Below are positions 1 through 9,740 of a stretch of DNA of 64,000 nt, piece by piece. Source of the DNA: Vibrio sp. 99-70-13A1 (lineage in GTDB: Bacteria; Pseudomonadota; Gammaproteobacteria; Enterobacterales; Vibrionaceae); the NCBI RefSeq assembly GCF_013114625.1, contig NZ_VTXD01000014.1, positions 85,726 through 149,725 on the forward strand, in the 5' to 3' direction. Made by a program: the position numbers and the translations under genes. Numbering within the stretch: the first letter of the stretch is position 1; each line of letters starts with the position of its first letter. The notes below the pieces were generated by a model. The model was not told where the DNA came from. It did no database searches and saw only the letters and a list, made by a program, of their open reading frames with translations.

Positions 1-35
1 TAATCGCAGCTCTTTTTCATTTTGATTTAACGTTA

Positions 36-1328
36 TTAAGCTTCTGCTGCAATGATAGCAAAGCTGCGATCAGCGGCTTCTAATGTCGCATCAATTTCTT
101 TAGAGCCATGAGCAAGAGAAGTAAAGCTTGCTTCGAATGCTGAAGGTGCAAGGTAAACACCGTGATCTAGCATTAGGTGGAAGAAGCGTTTGAAGCGTTC
201 AACGTCGCACTTAGTCACATCTTCATAGCAAGTTACTTTTTTTTGGTCAGTGAAGAAGAAACCAAACATACCGCCAACTTGGTGTACTAGCATTGGAATA
301 CCATGCTTATCAGCAAGATCTTTGAAGCCATTTGCAAGTTGCTTAGTTTTTGCAGCAAGACGCTTTTCATTACCTTCTTCACGAAGAAGGTTTAATGATG
401 CATAGCCAGCAGCCATTGCTACAGGGTTACCTGATAGTGTACCAGCTTGGTATACAGGTCCTGTTGGCGCGATGTACTGCATTACATCTTTGCGTCCGCC
501 AAAAGCACCAACAGGCATTCCGCCGCCGATAACTTTACCAAGGCAGGTTAAGTCAGGTTTGATGTTGTAGTAAGCTTGAGCTCCGCCTTCTGCTACGCGG
601 AAACCAGTCATTACTTCATCAAAAATAAGTAGCGCGCCTTCTTGATCACAAATTTCACGTAGACCTTCGTGGAAGCCTTCTACTGGTGGAATGCAGTTCA
701 TGTTGCCAGCAACTGGTTCCACGATAATGCATGCAATTTCGCCTTTATTAGCAGCAAAAAGTTCACGAACAGAATCTAGGTTATTGAATGTTGCTGTCAG
801 TGTCAGTTTTGCGAAATCAGCTGGTACGCCAGGTGAACTTGGTTGACCTAGTGTTAATGCACCCGATCCAGCTTTAACTAGTAGGCTGTCAGCATGGCCA
901 TGATAGCAGCCTTCAAACTTAAGGATTTTATCGCGACCAGTGAACCCACGAGCTAGACGAATAGCGCTCATTGTCGCTTCAGTACCAGAGCTCACCATAC
1001 GAAGTTGTTCCATTGAAGGAACCATTTCAGATACTAACTCAGCCATATTAATTTCAGTTTCGGTTGGAGCACCAAAACTTAAACCACGCTGCGCTGCATC
1101 AATAACCGCTTCACGAATCACACCGTGGTTGTGACCCAGAATCATAGGTCCCCAAGATCCAACGTAATCAATGTACGCTTTACCATCAGCATCAAAAATA
1201 AGTGGGCCATCTGCACGTTCAACGAAAATCGGAGAACCGCCAACACCGTTAAATGCACGAACAGGTGAATTAACGCCACCAGGAATGGTTTGTTGTGCTT
1301 TTTGATACAACTCTGCTGATTTGGTCAT
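36..1328 (-). CDS. hemL: Glutamate-1-semialdehyde 2,1-aminomutase
   Basis: PLP-dependent enzyme that converts glutamate-1-semialdehyde to 5-aminolevulinate in the C5 route to tetrapyrroles (cytosol). The 430-residue protein matches the family length. Seen: FDEVMTGFR with D237 for the pyridine nitrogen, and the PLP lysine K265 in [12 protein letters not shown] start at the ATG at 1328 because GAGGA lies about 7 bases upstream and the family begins MTKS-; an in-frame ATG 18 codons earlier (1382) has no homology support. Transcribed away from erpA, so the two genes share the 1329-1624 control region. Confidence 0.97.
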   Translation of the reverse strand: MTKSAELYQKAQQTIPGGVNSPVRAFNGVGGSPIFVERADGPLIFDADGKAYIDYVGSWGPMILGHNHGVIREAVIDAAQRGLSFGAPTETEINMAELVSEMVPSMEQLRMVSSGTEATMSAIRLARGFTGRDKILKFEGCYHGHADSLLVKAGSGALTLGQPSSPGVPADFAKLTLTATFNNLDSVRELFAANKGEIACIIVEPVAGNMNCIPPVEGFHEGLREICDQEGALLIFDEVMTGFRVAEGGAQAYYNIKPDLTCLGKVIGGGMPVGAFGGRKDVMQYIAPTGPVYQAGTLSGNPVAMAAGYASLNLLREEGNEKRLAAKTKQLANGFKDLADKHGIPMLVHQVGGMFGFFFTDQKKVTCYEDVTKCDVERFKRFFHLMLDHGVYLAPSAFEASFTSLAHGSKEIDATLEAADRSFAIIAAEA

Positions 1329-1624
1329 TGATATATCCTCTTTTGATTGTCGGACCAATTGGCTCGCATTGTACCTATCCATTATCTAACTAGAAATGTT
1401 TTCGCCAATATAATCACTTGAAACTGCCTTATTTGAGGCGTTACGCGTCTTATTAAAGAAATTAATTTGCCTTTAAAAGCTTAAACGGACATATCCTATG
1501 GTGAATACTTGAACGTTTCAGTCAGGTATTAGATAATCACTGTGTATTATAAAAATATTCAGCAACTATGATCTCGAACTAGATTTGTATCAGGTTGTTT
1601 TTGACACGAATGAGAGAGGTTGTC

Positions 1625-1966
1625 GTGAGCGAAGCAAATATTCCTTTATCTTTTTCTGATGCAGCAGCAAGTCGCGTACAAACGCTGATCGCAGAAGAAG
1701 AAAATCCAGATCTAAAACTACGTGTATATATTACGGGTGGCGGTTGCAGTGGTTTCCAGTATGGTTTTACTTTTGACGAAAAAGTAAACGATGGCGATAC
1801 CACCATTTTGAATAGTGGCGTAACACTGGTTGTTGACCCTATGAGCCTGCAATATTTAATGGGTGGTATGGTTGATTACACTGAGGGCCTAGAAGGCGCT
1901 CGCTTTTTTGTAAATAACCCAAATGCTACGACGACATGTGGCTGTGGTGCTTCATTCAGCGTGTAG
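1625..1966 (+). CDS. erpA: Iron-sulfur cluster insertion protein ErpA
   Basis: A-type Fe-S carrier that hands clusters to apo-enzymes such as the isoprenoid-pathway proteins. It has 113 residues, the family size. The three cluster ligands are visible: C41 in GGGCSGF and the C-terminal CGC pair (C105, C107). I choose the GTG at 1625, preceded by AGAGAGG, which gives [10 protein letters not shown] as in homologues; an upstream ATG-like start at 1595 would add ten residues not seen in the family. It is followed by a strong terminator. Divergent neighbour is hemL. Confidence 0.96.
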   Translation: MSEANIPLSFSDAAASRVQTLIAEEENPDLKLRVYITGGGCSGFQYGFTFDEKVNDGDTTILNSGVTLVVDPMSLQYLMGGMVDYTEGLEGARFFVNNPNATTTCGCGASFSV

Positions 1967-2012
1967 CTTTTCGAAGTAATACACGCGATAAAGTAACACC
2001 AACGATATGATT

Positions 2013-2041
2013 AACGCCGAACTTTTGTTCGGCGTTTTTTA
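2013..2041 (+). terminator. Rho-independent terminator of erpA
   Basis: A perfect 10-bp stem (AACGCCGAAC / GTTCGGCGTT) with a TTTT loop is followed by a T-run. It lies 46 bases after the erpA stop. Confidence 0.93.
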
Positions 2042-2049
2042 TTGCCTAA

Positions 2050-2093
2050 AAAGTGTCACTAATCCTCCTATCTTGCCTTTCTAATGACACTTT
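2050..2093. repeat. Imperfect inverted repeat upstream of the efflux operon
   Basis: AAAGTGTCACTA at 2050 pairs with TAATGACACTTT ending at 2093 (one mismatch in 12) across about 20 bases. It lies between the erpA terminator and the efflux adaptor gene. It could be an operator or a relic of a small element. The rest of 1967-2327 is AT-rich with no gene that I can support. Confidence 0.55.
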
Positions 2094-2327
2094 GGTTTGA
2101 GTATTAAACCTCTTCTATATATCTAACTATTGATTTTAATAGGGTATTTTCATTAATTTTGTTTGTGTTTAGTAAACGGCATATTTATTAAACTGTCGAT
2201 AACATCTCAACTTTGATAAAGCTTGGTCTGTTACTGTTATCTTTGTGTATCTGGAAGTTGCACGTGGTTGCGTTTATCTTTATTCGTTTGCCCTCATCAC
2301 ATAGATCCAAGCAGAAAAGGACTTGTT

Positions 2328-3464
2328 ATGCCCTCTGATTTTTCTCGATCATTTATCCCCCAACAATTTAAGCAGCCTTGGTTAGTTTCCTTATTTCTCG
2401 TGGTGTTGTTGTCCATTTGGCTGGGGCTAGGTGCTGGTCATGCAGAAGAGGCGTCGCCTAAAAAATCAGTTGAAATTCCTTTGGCGAAAGTGTCTTTTCA
2501 GACCTTTATATCTTCCCCTACTTACAAAACCATTGAACTTTATGGGCGTACAGCTCCAGATAGGCATGCACGATTAGGCGCTGAAATCGCAGGGAAAATC
2601 GTTAAGTTAAATGTTAAAAAAGGCGATCAAGTAAAAGCCGGACAAGCCATCGCTCAGATAGATAAGGGGGACCTTGAAATTCAGCTTGAGCGAGCATCAG
2701 CTTTATATAGGTTAAAACAAAAAGAGTTTAAAGCTGCTCAATCACTTAAGAAAAGAGGGCTACAAGGTGAAATTGCTTATACCACGGCAGAAGCTTCATT
2801 AACGGAAGCAAAAGCGATGAAAAGTAATGCCGAATTAGCCTTAAAGAATACGCGAATTACATCACCATTCTCAGGCGTGGTTCAGGAGTTATTGGTTGAA
2901 TTAGGTGACTTTGTTGGGGTTGGAGATCCAGTTGCAGGCGTTATTGATCTTAATCCTTTAGTGATTGAAGCTGACGTAAGTGAGCGTCATATACAGCATT
3001 TACAGGTCGATCAATCAGCATTTGTGCGTCTGTTAGGTAGAAGTGAGGTGGAAGGTAACTTGCGTTATATCTCTCGTATTTCATCGACTTCAACTAATAC
3101 ATTTCCAATAGAAATTGAGATCGCCAATGAACAAGGCTTGTTACCTGCTGGGGTGAGTGCTGAAGTCACTCTCAGCCTTGAAACTCAAGATGCCATAAAA
3201 ATAACCCCTGCGATGCTTGCATTGGATGAAGCAGGAAACTTAGGGGTTAAGACGTTAGTTCTAAAAGATGAGATGCCTATTGTTAAGTTTGTTGAGATTC
3301 AATTGGTAAAAGCTGAGCAAGATGGTGTTTGGCTAACTGGATTAGGTCAACAGGTTGATATTATTACTGTTGGGCAAGGTTTTGTACGTGATGGAGATTC
3401 TGTCGTTGCTGTGAAGCAGCAATTGACTCCCGAGCTTGAACAATCAACGATGTCAGATAAGTAG
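2328..3464 (+). CDS. RND efflux periplasmic adaptor (membrane fusion protein)
   Basis: HlyD/AcrA-type adaptor that would bridge an inner-membrane RND pump to an outer-membrane channel. It has 378 residues from the ATG at 2328, behind AAAAGGA. A hydrophobic segment near residues 17-35 ends in GAGHA-EE, a likely signal peptide cleavage site. The first lipoyl half (GRTAPDRHARLGAEIAGKI), the Q/E/K-rich alpha-hairpin and the second half (ITSPFSGVVQELLVELGD) are all present. The pump gene starts 12 bases downstream, so they form an operon, but the pump is disrupted. No outer-membrane factor gene is adjacent. The substrate cannot be inferred. Confidence 0.9.
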   Translation: MPSDFSRSFIPQQFKQPWLVSLFLVVLLSIWLGLGAGHAEEASPKKSVEIPLAKVSFQTFISSPTYKTIELYGRTAPDRHARLGAEIAGKIVKLNVKKGDQVKAGQAIAQIDKGDLEIQLERASALYRLKQKEFKAAQSLKKRGLQGEIAYTTAEASLTEAKAMKSNAELALKNTRITSPFSGVVQELLVELGDFVGVGDPVAGVIDLNPLVIEADVSERHIQHLQVDQSAFVRLLGRSEVEGNLRYISRISSTSTNTFPIEIEIANEQGLLPAGVSAEVTLSLETQDAIKITPAMLALDEAGNLGVKTLVLKDEMPIVKFVEIQLVKAEQDGVWLTGLGQQVDIITVGQGFVRDGDSVVAVKQQLTPELEQSTMSDK

Positions 3465-3475
3465 AGGGATAACGA

Positions 3476-6400
3476 ATGTATTCAATTATTGATGCGGCGT
3501 TGTCTCGTGCAAGAACAATGTTGTCCTTATTAGCACTGATTCTCATTGCGGGCGTGGGCACTTATATCGCGATACCTAAAGAGTCCAGCCCTGATATTAC
3601 TATTCCCATAATTTATGTATCCGTTGGACATCAAGGGATCTCACCTGGTGATGCTGAACGTTTACTCGTAAGACCGATTGAGCAAGAGTTAAGATCGATT
3701 GAAGGCGTAAAGGAAATGACAGCAACAGCGGCTGAAGGTCATGCTTCTGTTGTGTTGGAATTTAATGTCGGTGTTGATCTAACAAAAGCAATGGCGGATG
3801 TTCGCGATGCGGTTGATCTTGCAAAACCCAAACTGCCGGAAGATAGCGACGAGCCTACCGTAAATGAAGTGACTTTAGCCTCTGAGCAACCAGTACTTTC
3901 TGTCGTTTTATATGGCACAGTGCCAGAGCGGACAATTGTTCAGATCGCCCGAGAACTAGGTGATAAATTAGAAAGTTATAGGCAAATCCTTGAGATAGAT
4001 ATCGCGGGCGACAGGGATGATATTGTTGAGATTATTGTCGACCCTTTACTCATGGAAAGTTATAGCCTAGATCAGGCGGATATCTATAATCTTATTGCTT
4101 TGAATAACAGGGTAGTAGCGGCGGGCTTTGTTGATACGGGCTATGGGCGATTTTCAGTAAAAGTCCCTTCTGTTTTCAATTCTTTAAAAGACGTACTAGA
4201 ACTGCCTATTAAAGTTGATGGTAAACAAGTCGTGACTTTTGGAGATGTGGCTACAGTTCGCCGTGCCTTTAGAGATCCTGAAAGCTTTGCCCGTTTAGAT
4301 GGTAAGTCTGCTGTTGTTTTAGATATAAAGAAGCGAGCAGGGGAAAACATCATTGAGACGGTAGCACTCGTAAAAGCTGTAGTGGCGGGTGCTCAACAAC
4401 GAGCGGAGTGGCCAAATAATTTACTCGTTAAATATACATGGGATGAATCAAAAGATGTGAAGATCATGCTTAATGACCTTCAAAATAATATATTGTCAGC
4501 AATCATTTTGGTTGTGATTGTTATTATCGCCATCTTAGGCGTTCGAACGGCATTGTTAGTTGGTATCTCGATTCCTGGGTCATTTCTTACTGGTTTATTA
4601 GTACTTTCAGTTTTCGGCTTAACAGTGAATATAGTCGTATTATTCTCACTGATCATGGCAGTTGGCATGCTAGTGGATGGCGCTATCGTTGTTACCGAAT
4701 TTGCAGATAGGCGAATGCAAGAAGGGGAAAGCAGACAAGAAGCTTACCGCGATGCAGCTAAACGTATGGCATGGCCGATTACTGCATCTACAGCGACAAC
4801 GCTTGCAGCCTTTGCTCCTCTGCTGTTTTGGCCGGATGTAACTGGCGAATTCATGAAATATTTACCATTAACGCTAATTGCTACATTAAGTGCGTCACTT
4901 ATTATGGCGCTTTTATTTGTGCCAGTGTTAGGCGGTTTAATTGGAAAGCCACAGTATGTGTCGTCAGCTAACCAAGCTCGAATGGTTGCCTTGCATAACG
5001 GTGACTTTTCGCAAGCGAAGGGGCTAACTAAAGCGTATTACCATACGCTGTCGATAGCCATCAAACATCCATTTAAGATTCTTTGTAGCGCAATCATATT
5101 ATCTGTGGCGGTTGGTTTTACTTATTCTAAAGCCGGGCTTGGTGCTGAGTTCTTCCCTGAAGGACCTTTCCATCCAAGAAAAAGACACTATCATGCGTGA
5201 TATTGAGCAAACTATGCTGAATCATGATGAGTTTGAAAGTGTGTATACCCGAACGGGTGGAGACGACCAGATAGGTTTGATATCAATAACGCCTGTCGAT
5301 TGGCAATACCGCCGAAGCGTAAAAGCGATCATTGAAGAGTTAAAGCTACAAACTGATCTCTATGCTGGTGTCGAAATTGAATACAAGTTTCCAGATGCGG
5401 GACCACCTGTTGAAAATGATCTTGTTATTGAGTTGTCTGCTCGTACACCTGAACAATTAAATCAAGCCGCAAAAGTGGTGAGAGCTTGGGCGGATGGTAA
5501 CTCTACTCTTAAAAACATCAGTGATACTTCAAGCAAAGAAGGGATCGATTGGAAAGTTGATATTCGAAGAGATGACGCGGCTCGTTTTGCTGCTGATGCA
5601 ACCTTAGTCGGTAATACCGTTCAATTTGTGACTAATGGATTGAAAATTGGTGATTATTTACCGGATGACTCCTCAGAAGAAGTCGATATCCTTGTTCGCT
5701 ATCCAAATGATAAGCGAGATATCGGTCGTTTTGACCAACTAAGAGTGAAGACGCCAGCAGGCTTAGTGCCTATTACGAATTTTGCTCAAATTGTACCTGA
5801 CCATAAACAAGATACGATCAAGAGACTCGATGGAAAACGAGTCGTAAATATCATGGCAGATATGGAAGAAGGGTTTAATTTAGCACTAGAGTTACCCCAA
5901 ATAGAGCAAGCACTGAATGAATTAGGTTTACCTAACGGCGTTGATTTTCGCATTCGCGGTCAAAATGAAGAGCAGGAAAATTCTTCAGCCTTTTTACAGA
6001 GTGCTTTCTTGGTTGCTCTCGCAGTAATGGCGCTGATTCTTATTACTCAGTTCAACAGTTTCTACCAGGCCTTTCTGATCTTGAGTGCTGTCTTGTTTTC
6101 TACTGTTGGTGTTTTTGTTGGTTTACTTATATTCCAAAGACCGTTTGGCATCGTGATGTCTGGGATTGGTGTAATTGCCTTAGCTGGGATTGTGGTCAAT
6201 AACAATATTGTTCTCATTGACACCTATAATCAGTTGGTTAAACGCGGATTAGATAAGCGTGATGCCATCTTGAGAACTGGTGTACAACGTTTAAGACCAG
6301 TAATGCTGACCACCGTGACAACCATCTTAGGCTTAATGCCTATGGTTTTAGAAATGAATATAGATTTAATTAATCAAAAAATTGAATTTGGAGCACCGAG

Positions 6401-6533
6401 TACGCAGTGGTGGTCGCAACTTGCTACTGCCATTGCGGGGGGCTTAGCATTTGCAACAGTGCTGACATTAGTCTTAACGCCTTGCTTATTGATGTTAGGC
6501 AGAGCTAAGAAGGAAGAGGTTCAATCGGATTAA
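3476..6533 (+). pseudogene. RND efflux pump, disrupted by deletion/frameshift near 5160
   Basis: Two reading frames together make one RND inner-membrane pump. The first frame (3476-5200) covers TM1, the first porter domain and TM2-6 up to GLGAEFFPE; it then runs off frame and stops at 5200. The second frame resumes at GAC (5163) with DLSIQEKDTIM and continues through the second porter domain and TM8-12 to 6533. In intact family members about 14 residues, of the type VEPD...ARG, separate FFPE from (D/N)LSI. Here only one base lies between them, so roughly 40 bases, not a multiple of three, are missing. Both halves are otherwise well preserved, implying a recent lesion or an assembly error. Co-transcribed with the adaptor at 2328. 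Confidence 0.85.
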
Positions 6534-6631
6534 TTTTTTTAAATCAGTCAGTTGTTATTATCACAGCACTTACTACCAGCAGTACTTGCTATCAAGAGCA
6601 GCTATCATCAAAATGAGTAAGCTGTAAAAGT

Positions 6632-6664
6632 AAAATAGCGCCTGATTTCGGCGCTATTTTTTAT
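6632..6664. terminator. Terminator between the RND gene and the M23 peptidase
   Basis: The 11-bp stem AAAATAGCGCC / GGCGCTATTTT is followed by T-rich sequence, and its A-rich left side could also terminate the convergent peptidase gene. Confidence 0.88.
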
Positions 6665-6718
6665 TTTAGACTTTCAGTGTTATTACTCAGCTTAAAATCG
6701 TTAAGGATTAGTTAGTGA

Positions 6719-8008
6719 TTACTTTGTTGCGAGTAATTGTCCGTAACGCTCTAATTTCTCTAATCTAATTTTTGAGTTAGCAATAAAAGTATTCTTTGTT
6801 TTGCCTTTTAGAGATTTTGATTGAGGTAATCTCACCGTTCGAGCATTTTTGTGAACCCCATTGACTAAGAATTCATAATGTAAGTGAGGACCTGTGACTC
6901 GGCCTGTCCCACCTAAAGTACCAATGGTTTGTCCTTGTTTAACTCGCTGACCTGTTTTGACAGAGCGCTTTTTCAAGTGCAGGTATTTAGTTATGTAGGT
7001 ATTGCTGTGGCGTATGAAAACGTAGTTACCATTAAATTGGTTGTAACTAGATTTTTGAACAATACCATCGCCTGCCGCCCAAATTGGTGTGCCTACAGGT
7101 GCCGCGTAATCTGTGCCTCGATGGGCTCTGACTTTACCTGTTACTGGGTGTTTTCGGTTAGGGTTAAAGTTTGAGGTTACACGTCTGAAATCAACTGGAG
7201 AGCGTAGGAAAGCCTTCTTCATCGCTCGACCTTGTTCATCGTAATAGTTACCGCTTTTATCATCTAAAACCGCAGTAAAAGTGTCACCTTGGTTATTGAA
7301 GATAGCCGCCATAATTTTCCCTCGACCAACCACTTCTCCTTCCACTACCTTTTCTTGGTATAGAATTTTAAAACTGTCGTTTTTTCGGATATCCAAAGCA
7401 AAATCAATATCCCAACCAAATATCCCTGCAAGTTCCATGATTTGGTTGGCGGTTAAACCTGCATTTATCCCCGAATTCCAAAAGTTTGAAGTGATGTTGG
7501 CTTGGGCATAATTGTATTGGTAGTTGACTTCTTTTTTGTCCAGTTCAGATGTGAATTGGTCACCTGATGCTGTAATGCGAAATGTCTCAAAAGCGTTGAG
7601 TTGACGCTTAAGTTGAATTAGGTCGTTATTTTCATCAAAACCGAATTGAAGCACGTCTCCAGGACGAAGGTTAGACAACTGGTTTTTTATGTCTTTATCG
7701 CTGCTTACTAAGTCGTGGAGTAGGCGAGGTGATAATCCAATACGCTTAAAAAGAACAGCGGTACTTTCGCCTGAACGAACGGTATATTTTTCCCATTTAA
7801 GAACGGCTGTAGGGGCTATATCTGTCCCTATAGCAAGCGCTTCAGCATTAATGGAAAGTGGGTATTGTTTACCAACCTCAAGTCGATTCTCAGAATCTCT
7901 TAAGCTATTGGCTTCAGGTAACAAAAACAAAGCTATGAAAATTATCGCACTGAAGAATGCGATAAAAGCCCGGTGCAAAATAGGAAGGCGTGCAAAAATA
8001 GACAACAT
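6719..8008 (-). CDS. M23 peptidoglycan endopeptidase (ShyA/MepM-like)
   Basis: Zinc D,D-endopeptidase expected to cut peptide crosslinks in the periplasm during cell-wall growth. It has 429 residues. A membrane segment lies near residues 12-30; an OapA/LysM-like region with YTVRSGES follows at about 75-120; the C-terminal LytM domain carries zinc and catalytic residues H296 and D300 (HRGTD), H344 (KYLH) and H377 (GPHLHYEF), all intact. Length and layout match ShyA-type enzymes of Vibrio. It is divergent from tyrS. Confidence 0.92.
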   Translation of the reverse strand: MLSIFARLPILHRAFIAFFSAIIFIALFLLPEANSLRDSENRLEVGKQYPLSINAEALAIGTDIAPTAVLKWEKYTVRSGESTAVLFKRIGLSPRLLHDLVSSDKDIKNQLSNLRPGDVLQFGFDENNDLIQLKRQLNAFETFRITASGDQFTSELDKKEVNYQYNYAQANITSNFWNSGINAGLTANQIMELAGIFGWDIDFALDIRKNDSFKILYQEKVVEGEVVGRGKIMAAIFNNQGDTFTAVLDDKSGNYYDEQGRAMKKAFLRSPVDFRRVTSNFNPNRKHPVTGKVRAHRGTDYAAPVGTPIWAAGDGIVQKSSYNQFNGNYVFIRHSNTYITKYLHLKKRSVKTGQRVKQGQTIGTLGGTGRVTGPHLHYEFLVNGVHKNARTVRLPQSKSLKGKTKNTFIANSKIRLEKLERYGQLLATK

Positions 8009-8137
8009 GATCCGGTTCGTTCTGTAAATTTTGTGAAAATAGGCGACAGAATAGTGTAACTGGTTTCAAAATACATCGCTATTCAAGTAAGATGTCGAAC
8101 TATTATATTTTTGCCAAATCTGTGGGAGTGAACAAGA

Positions 8138-9325
8138 ATGGCGAGTATTGAAGCAGCATTAGCCGAGATCAAACGTGGCGTAGAAGAACTGATTCCAGAA
8201 GACGAACTGATAGCTAAGCTAAAAGAAGGTCGTCCTTTACGCATTAAACTGGGTGCCGATCCGACTGCACCAGATATCCACCTTGGTCACACAGTAATCT
8301 TTAATAAATTACGTGCGTTTCAAGAGCTAGGTCATGAAGTGACATTCCTTATTGGTGATTTCACAGCAATGGTTGGTGACCCGTCAGGTAAGAACTCAAC
8401 TCGTCCACCACTAAGCCGTGAAGACGTATTGAAGAATGCTGAAACTTACAAAGAGCAAGTATTCAAGATTCTAGATCCTGCGAAAACGCAAATTCGTTTC
8501 AATTCTGAGTGGTTATCTGAGCTTGGTGCTGAAGGCATGATTCGTCTTGCTTCTAACCAAACTGTTGCTCGTATGCTTGAGCGTGATGACTTTAAAAAGC
8601 GTTACGCTGGTGGTCAACCGATCGCTATTCACGAATTCATGTACCCACTTCTTCAAGGTCACGACTCTGTTGCACTAGAGAGCGATGTTGAGCTTGGCGG
8701 TACTGACCAGAAGTTTAACCTTCTAATGGGTCGTGAACTGCAAAAAGCAGCAGGTCAAAAACCACAAGCGGTACTAATGATGCCACTACTTGTTGGTCTA
8801 GACGGCGTTAAGAAAATGTCTAAGTCTGCGCACAACTACATTGGCATTAGCGAAGCACCAAGCGAGATGTTTGGTAAGATCATGTCTATCTCTGACGATC
8901 TAATGTGGAGCTACTACGAGCTACTGTCTTTCCGCCCACTTGAAGAAGTTGCGGAACTGAAAGCTGGCGTTGATGCGGGCAAAAACCCTCGTGACGTTAA
9001 AGTACTGCTAGCGAAAGAGATTATTGCTCGTTTCCATAGTGAAGCGGATGCTGAAGCAGCTGAGCAAGAGTTCGTTAACCGTTTTGCTAAGAACCAAGTG
9101 CCAGATGATATGCCTGAATTCGAATTCGAATCTGGCCTGCCAATTGCTAACGTTCTAAAAGAAGCGGGTCTTGTAAACTCTACTTCTGATGCGATGCGTA
9201 TGATCAAGCAAGGCGCTGCTAAGCTTGAAGGCGAGAAGATTGAAGACAACAAATTCGTACCTGAAGCAGGTACTGCAGTTTACCAAGTAGGTAAGCGTAA
9301 GTTTGCTCGTATTACTATAAAGTAA
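8138..9325 (+). CDS. tyrS: Tyrosyl-tRNA synthetase
   Basis: Class I synthetase that charges tRNA-Tyr in the cytosol. It has 395 residues. The HIGH-type motif is DIHLGH (46-51), and KMSKS is intact at 226-230. A C-terminal S4-like RNA-binding domain covers roughly residues 335-395. The long form with the DIHLGH variant is the TyrZ-like type common in vibrios. Start ATG 8138 sits behind GGGAGTGAAC. Codon use is that of a highly expressed gene. Followed by its own terminator. Confidence 0.97.
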   Translation: MASIEAALAEIKRGVEELIPEDELIAKLKEGRPLRIKLGADPTAPDIHLGHTVIFNKLRAFQELGHEVTFLIGDFTAMVGDPSGKNSTRPPLSREDVLKNAETYKEQVFKILDPAKTQIRFNSEWLSELGAEGMIRLASNQTVARMLERDDFKKRYAGGQPIAIHEFMYPLLQGHDSVALESDVELGGTDQKFNLLMGRELQKAAGQKPQAVLMMPLLVGLDGVKKMSKSAHNYIGISEAPSEMFGKIMSISDDLMWSYYELLSFRPLEEVAELKAGVDAGKNPRDVKVLLAKEIIARFHSEADAEAAEQEFVNRFAKNQVPDDMPEFEFESGLPIANVLKEAGLVNSTSDAMRMIKQGAAKLEGEKIEDNKFVPEAGTAVYQVGKRKFARITIK

Positions 9326-9347
9326 TAACGCACATTAATATTTGAAC

Positions 9348-9373
9348 AAAAGGCATCCACGGATGCCTTTTTT
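9348..9373 (+). terminator. Terminator of tyrS
   Basis: Stem AAAAGGCATCC / GGATGCCTTTT with a 2-base loop and a T-run, starting 22 bases after the tyrS stop. Confidence 0.92.
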
Positions 9374-9409
9374 ATTGACACAAAGCTGACGAAGTTTTTC
9401 AACGTGCAT

Positions 9410-9440
9410 TGCTACACTATGCGCGCTGTCATATTGACAG
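9410..9440 (+). promoter_or_regulatory. Extended -10 promoter and 15-bp palindrome before mgtE
   Basis: TGCTACACT (9410-9418) reads as an extended -10 box; no good -35 is seen. The predicted start near 9425 falls at a perfect palindrome, CTGTCA-TAT-TGACAG (9426-9440). It could be an operator or a 5' RNA hairpin. Confidence 0.55.
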
Positions 9441-9457
9441 TAATTCTGGAGATTTTT

Positions 9458-9502
9458 ATGAACAATACCGACCATCCTCCTAGTTTGAATGGAGAAGAAT
9501 AA
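9458..9502 (+). CDS. Putative 14-aa leader peptide upstream of mgtE
   Basis: ATG at 9458, preceded by CTGGAG at suitable spacing, opens a 14-codon frame reading MNNTDHPPSLNGEE and stopping at TAA 9500. It lies 238 bases before the mgtE start. It contains Asp, a Pro-Pro pair and two terminal Glu residues, the kind of sequence that destabilises ribosomes at low Mg2+ in the known MgtL and CorL leaders. The codons overlap the left arm (9463-9471) of a perfect 9-bp stem whose right arm is 9509-9517, so ribosome position would control folding. Function is inference; no homologue is recognised. Confidence 0.5.
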   Translation: MNNTDHPPSLNGEE

Positions 9503-9600
9503 CCTGTCTCGGTATTGATCTATTGTCCTGCCGTTCAGGTAGGGTATCTTTGTTTTCCCCCTTCATTCTTTTCCACACACTAGATTCTAACAAGTAGACC
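9463..9600 (+). promoter_or_regulatory. Structured, C-rich mgtE leader RNA
   Basis: CAATACCGA (9463-9471) pairs perfectly with TCGGTATTG (9509-9517). A second GGTAT at 9543-9547 offers an alternative partner for ATACC (9465-9469). From 9551 to 9600 there are 16 C and only 4 G, resembling a Rho loading site. This fits translation-coupled Rho-dependent control as known for mgtA and corA leaders in Salmonella, but that mechanism is inferred here. Confidence 0.45.
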
Positions 9601-9614
9601 CATTAGCGCTTTAA

Positions 9615-9682
9615 GCTCTTGGTGCGCTTATTTTTATGCCTTAGCTTCATGCTCTTGGTGTACAAGTTATATGCTCTTGAGT
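9615..9682 (+). repeat. Three copies of a GCTCTTGGTG decamer in the mgtE leader
   Basis: Copies start at 9615 and 9651 (identical) and 9673 (GCTCTTGAGT). They lie in the untranslated region between the leader peptide and mgtE. Confidence 0.6.
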
Positions 9683-9740
9683 ACTAGCTACAGGCTATTT
9701 GTTTTGATGGTCGTTACCTTTGCCAATCGGGAGATTCGCC

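Noticed and set aside
5112..6533. Separate second RND protein beginning at 5112
   Set aside because: Its first residues are an out-of-frame reading of the first half; the true homologous segment begins only at 5163, so this is the 3' half of one broken gene.
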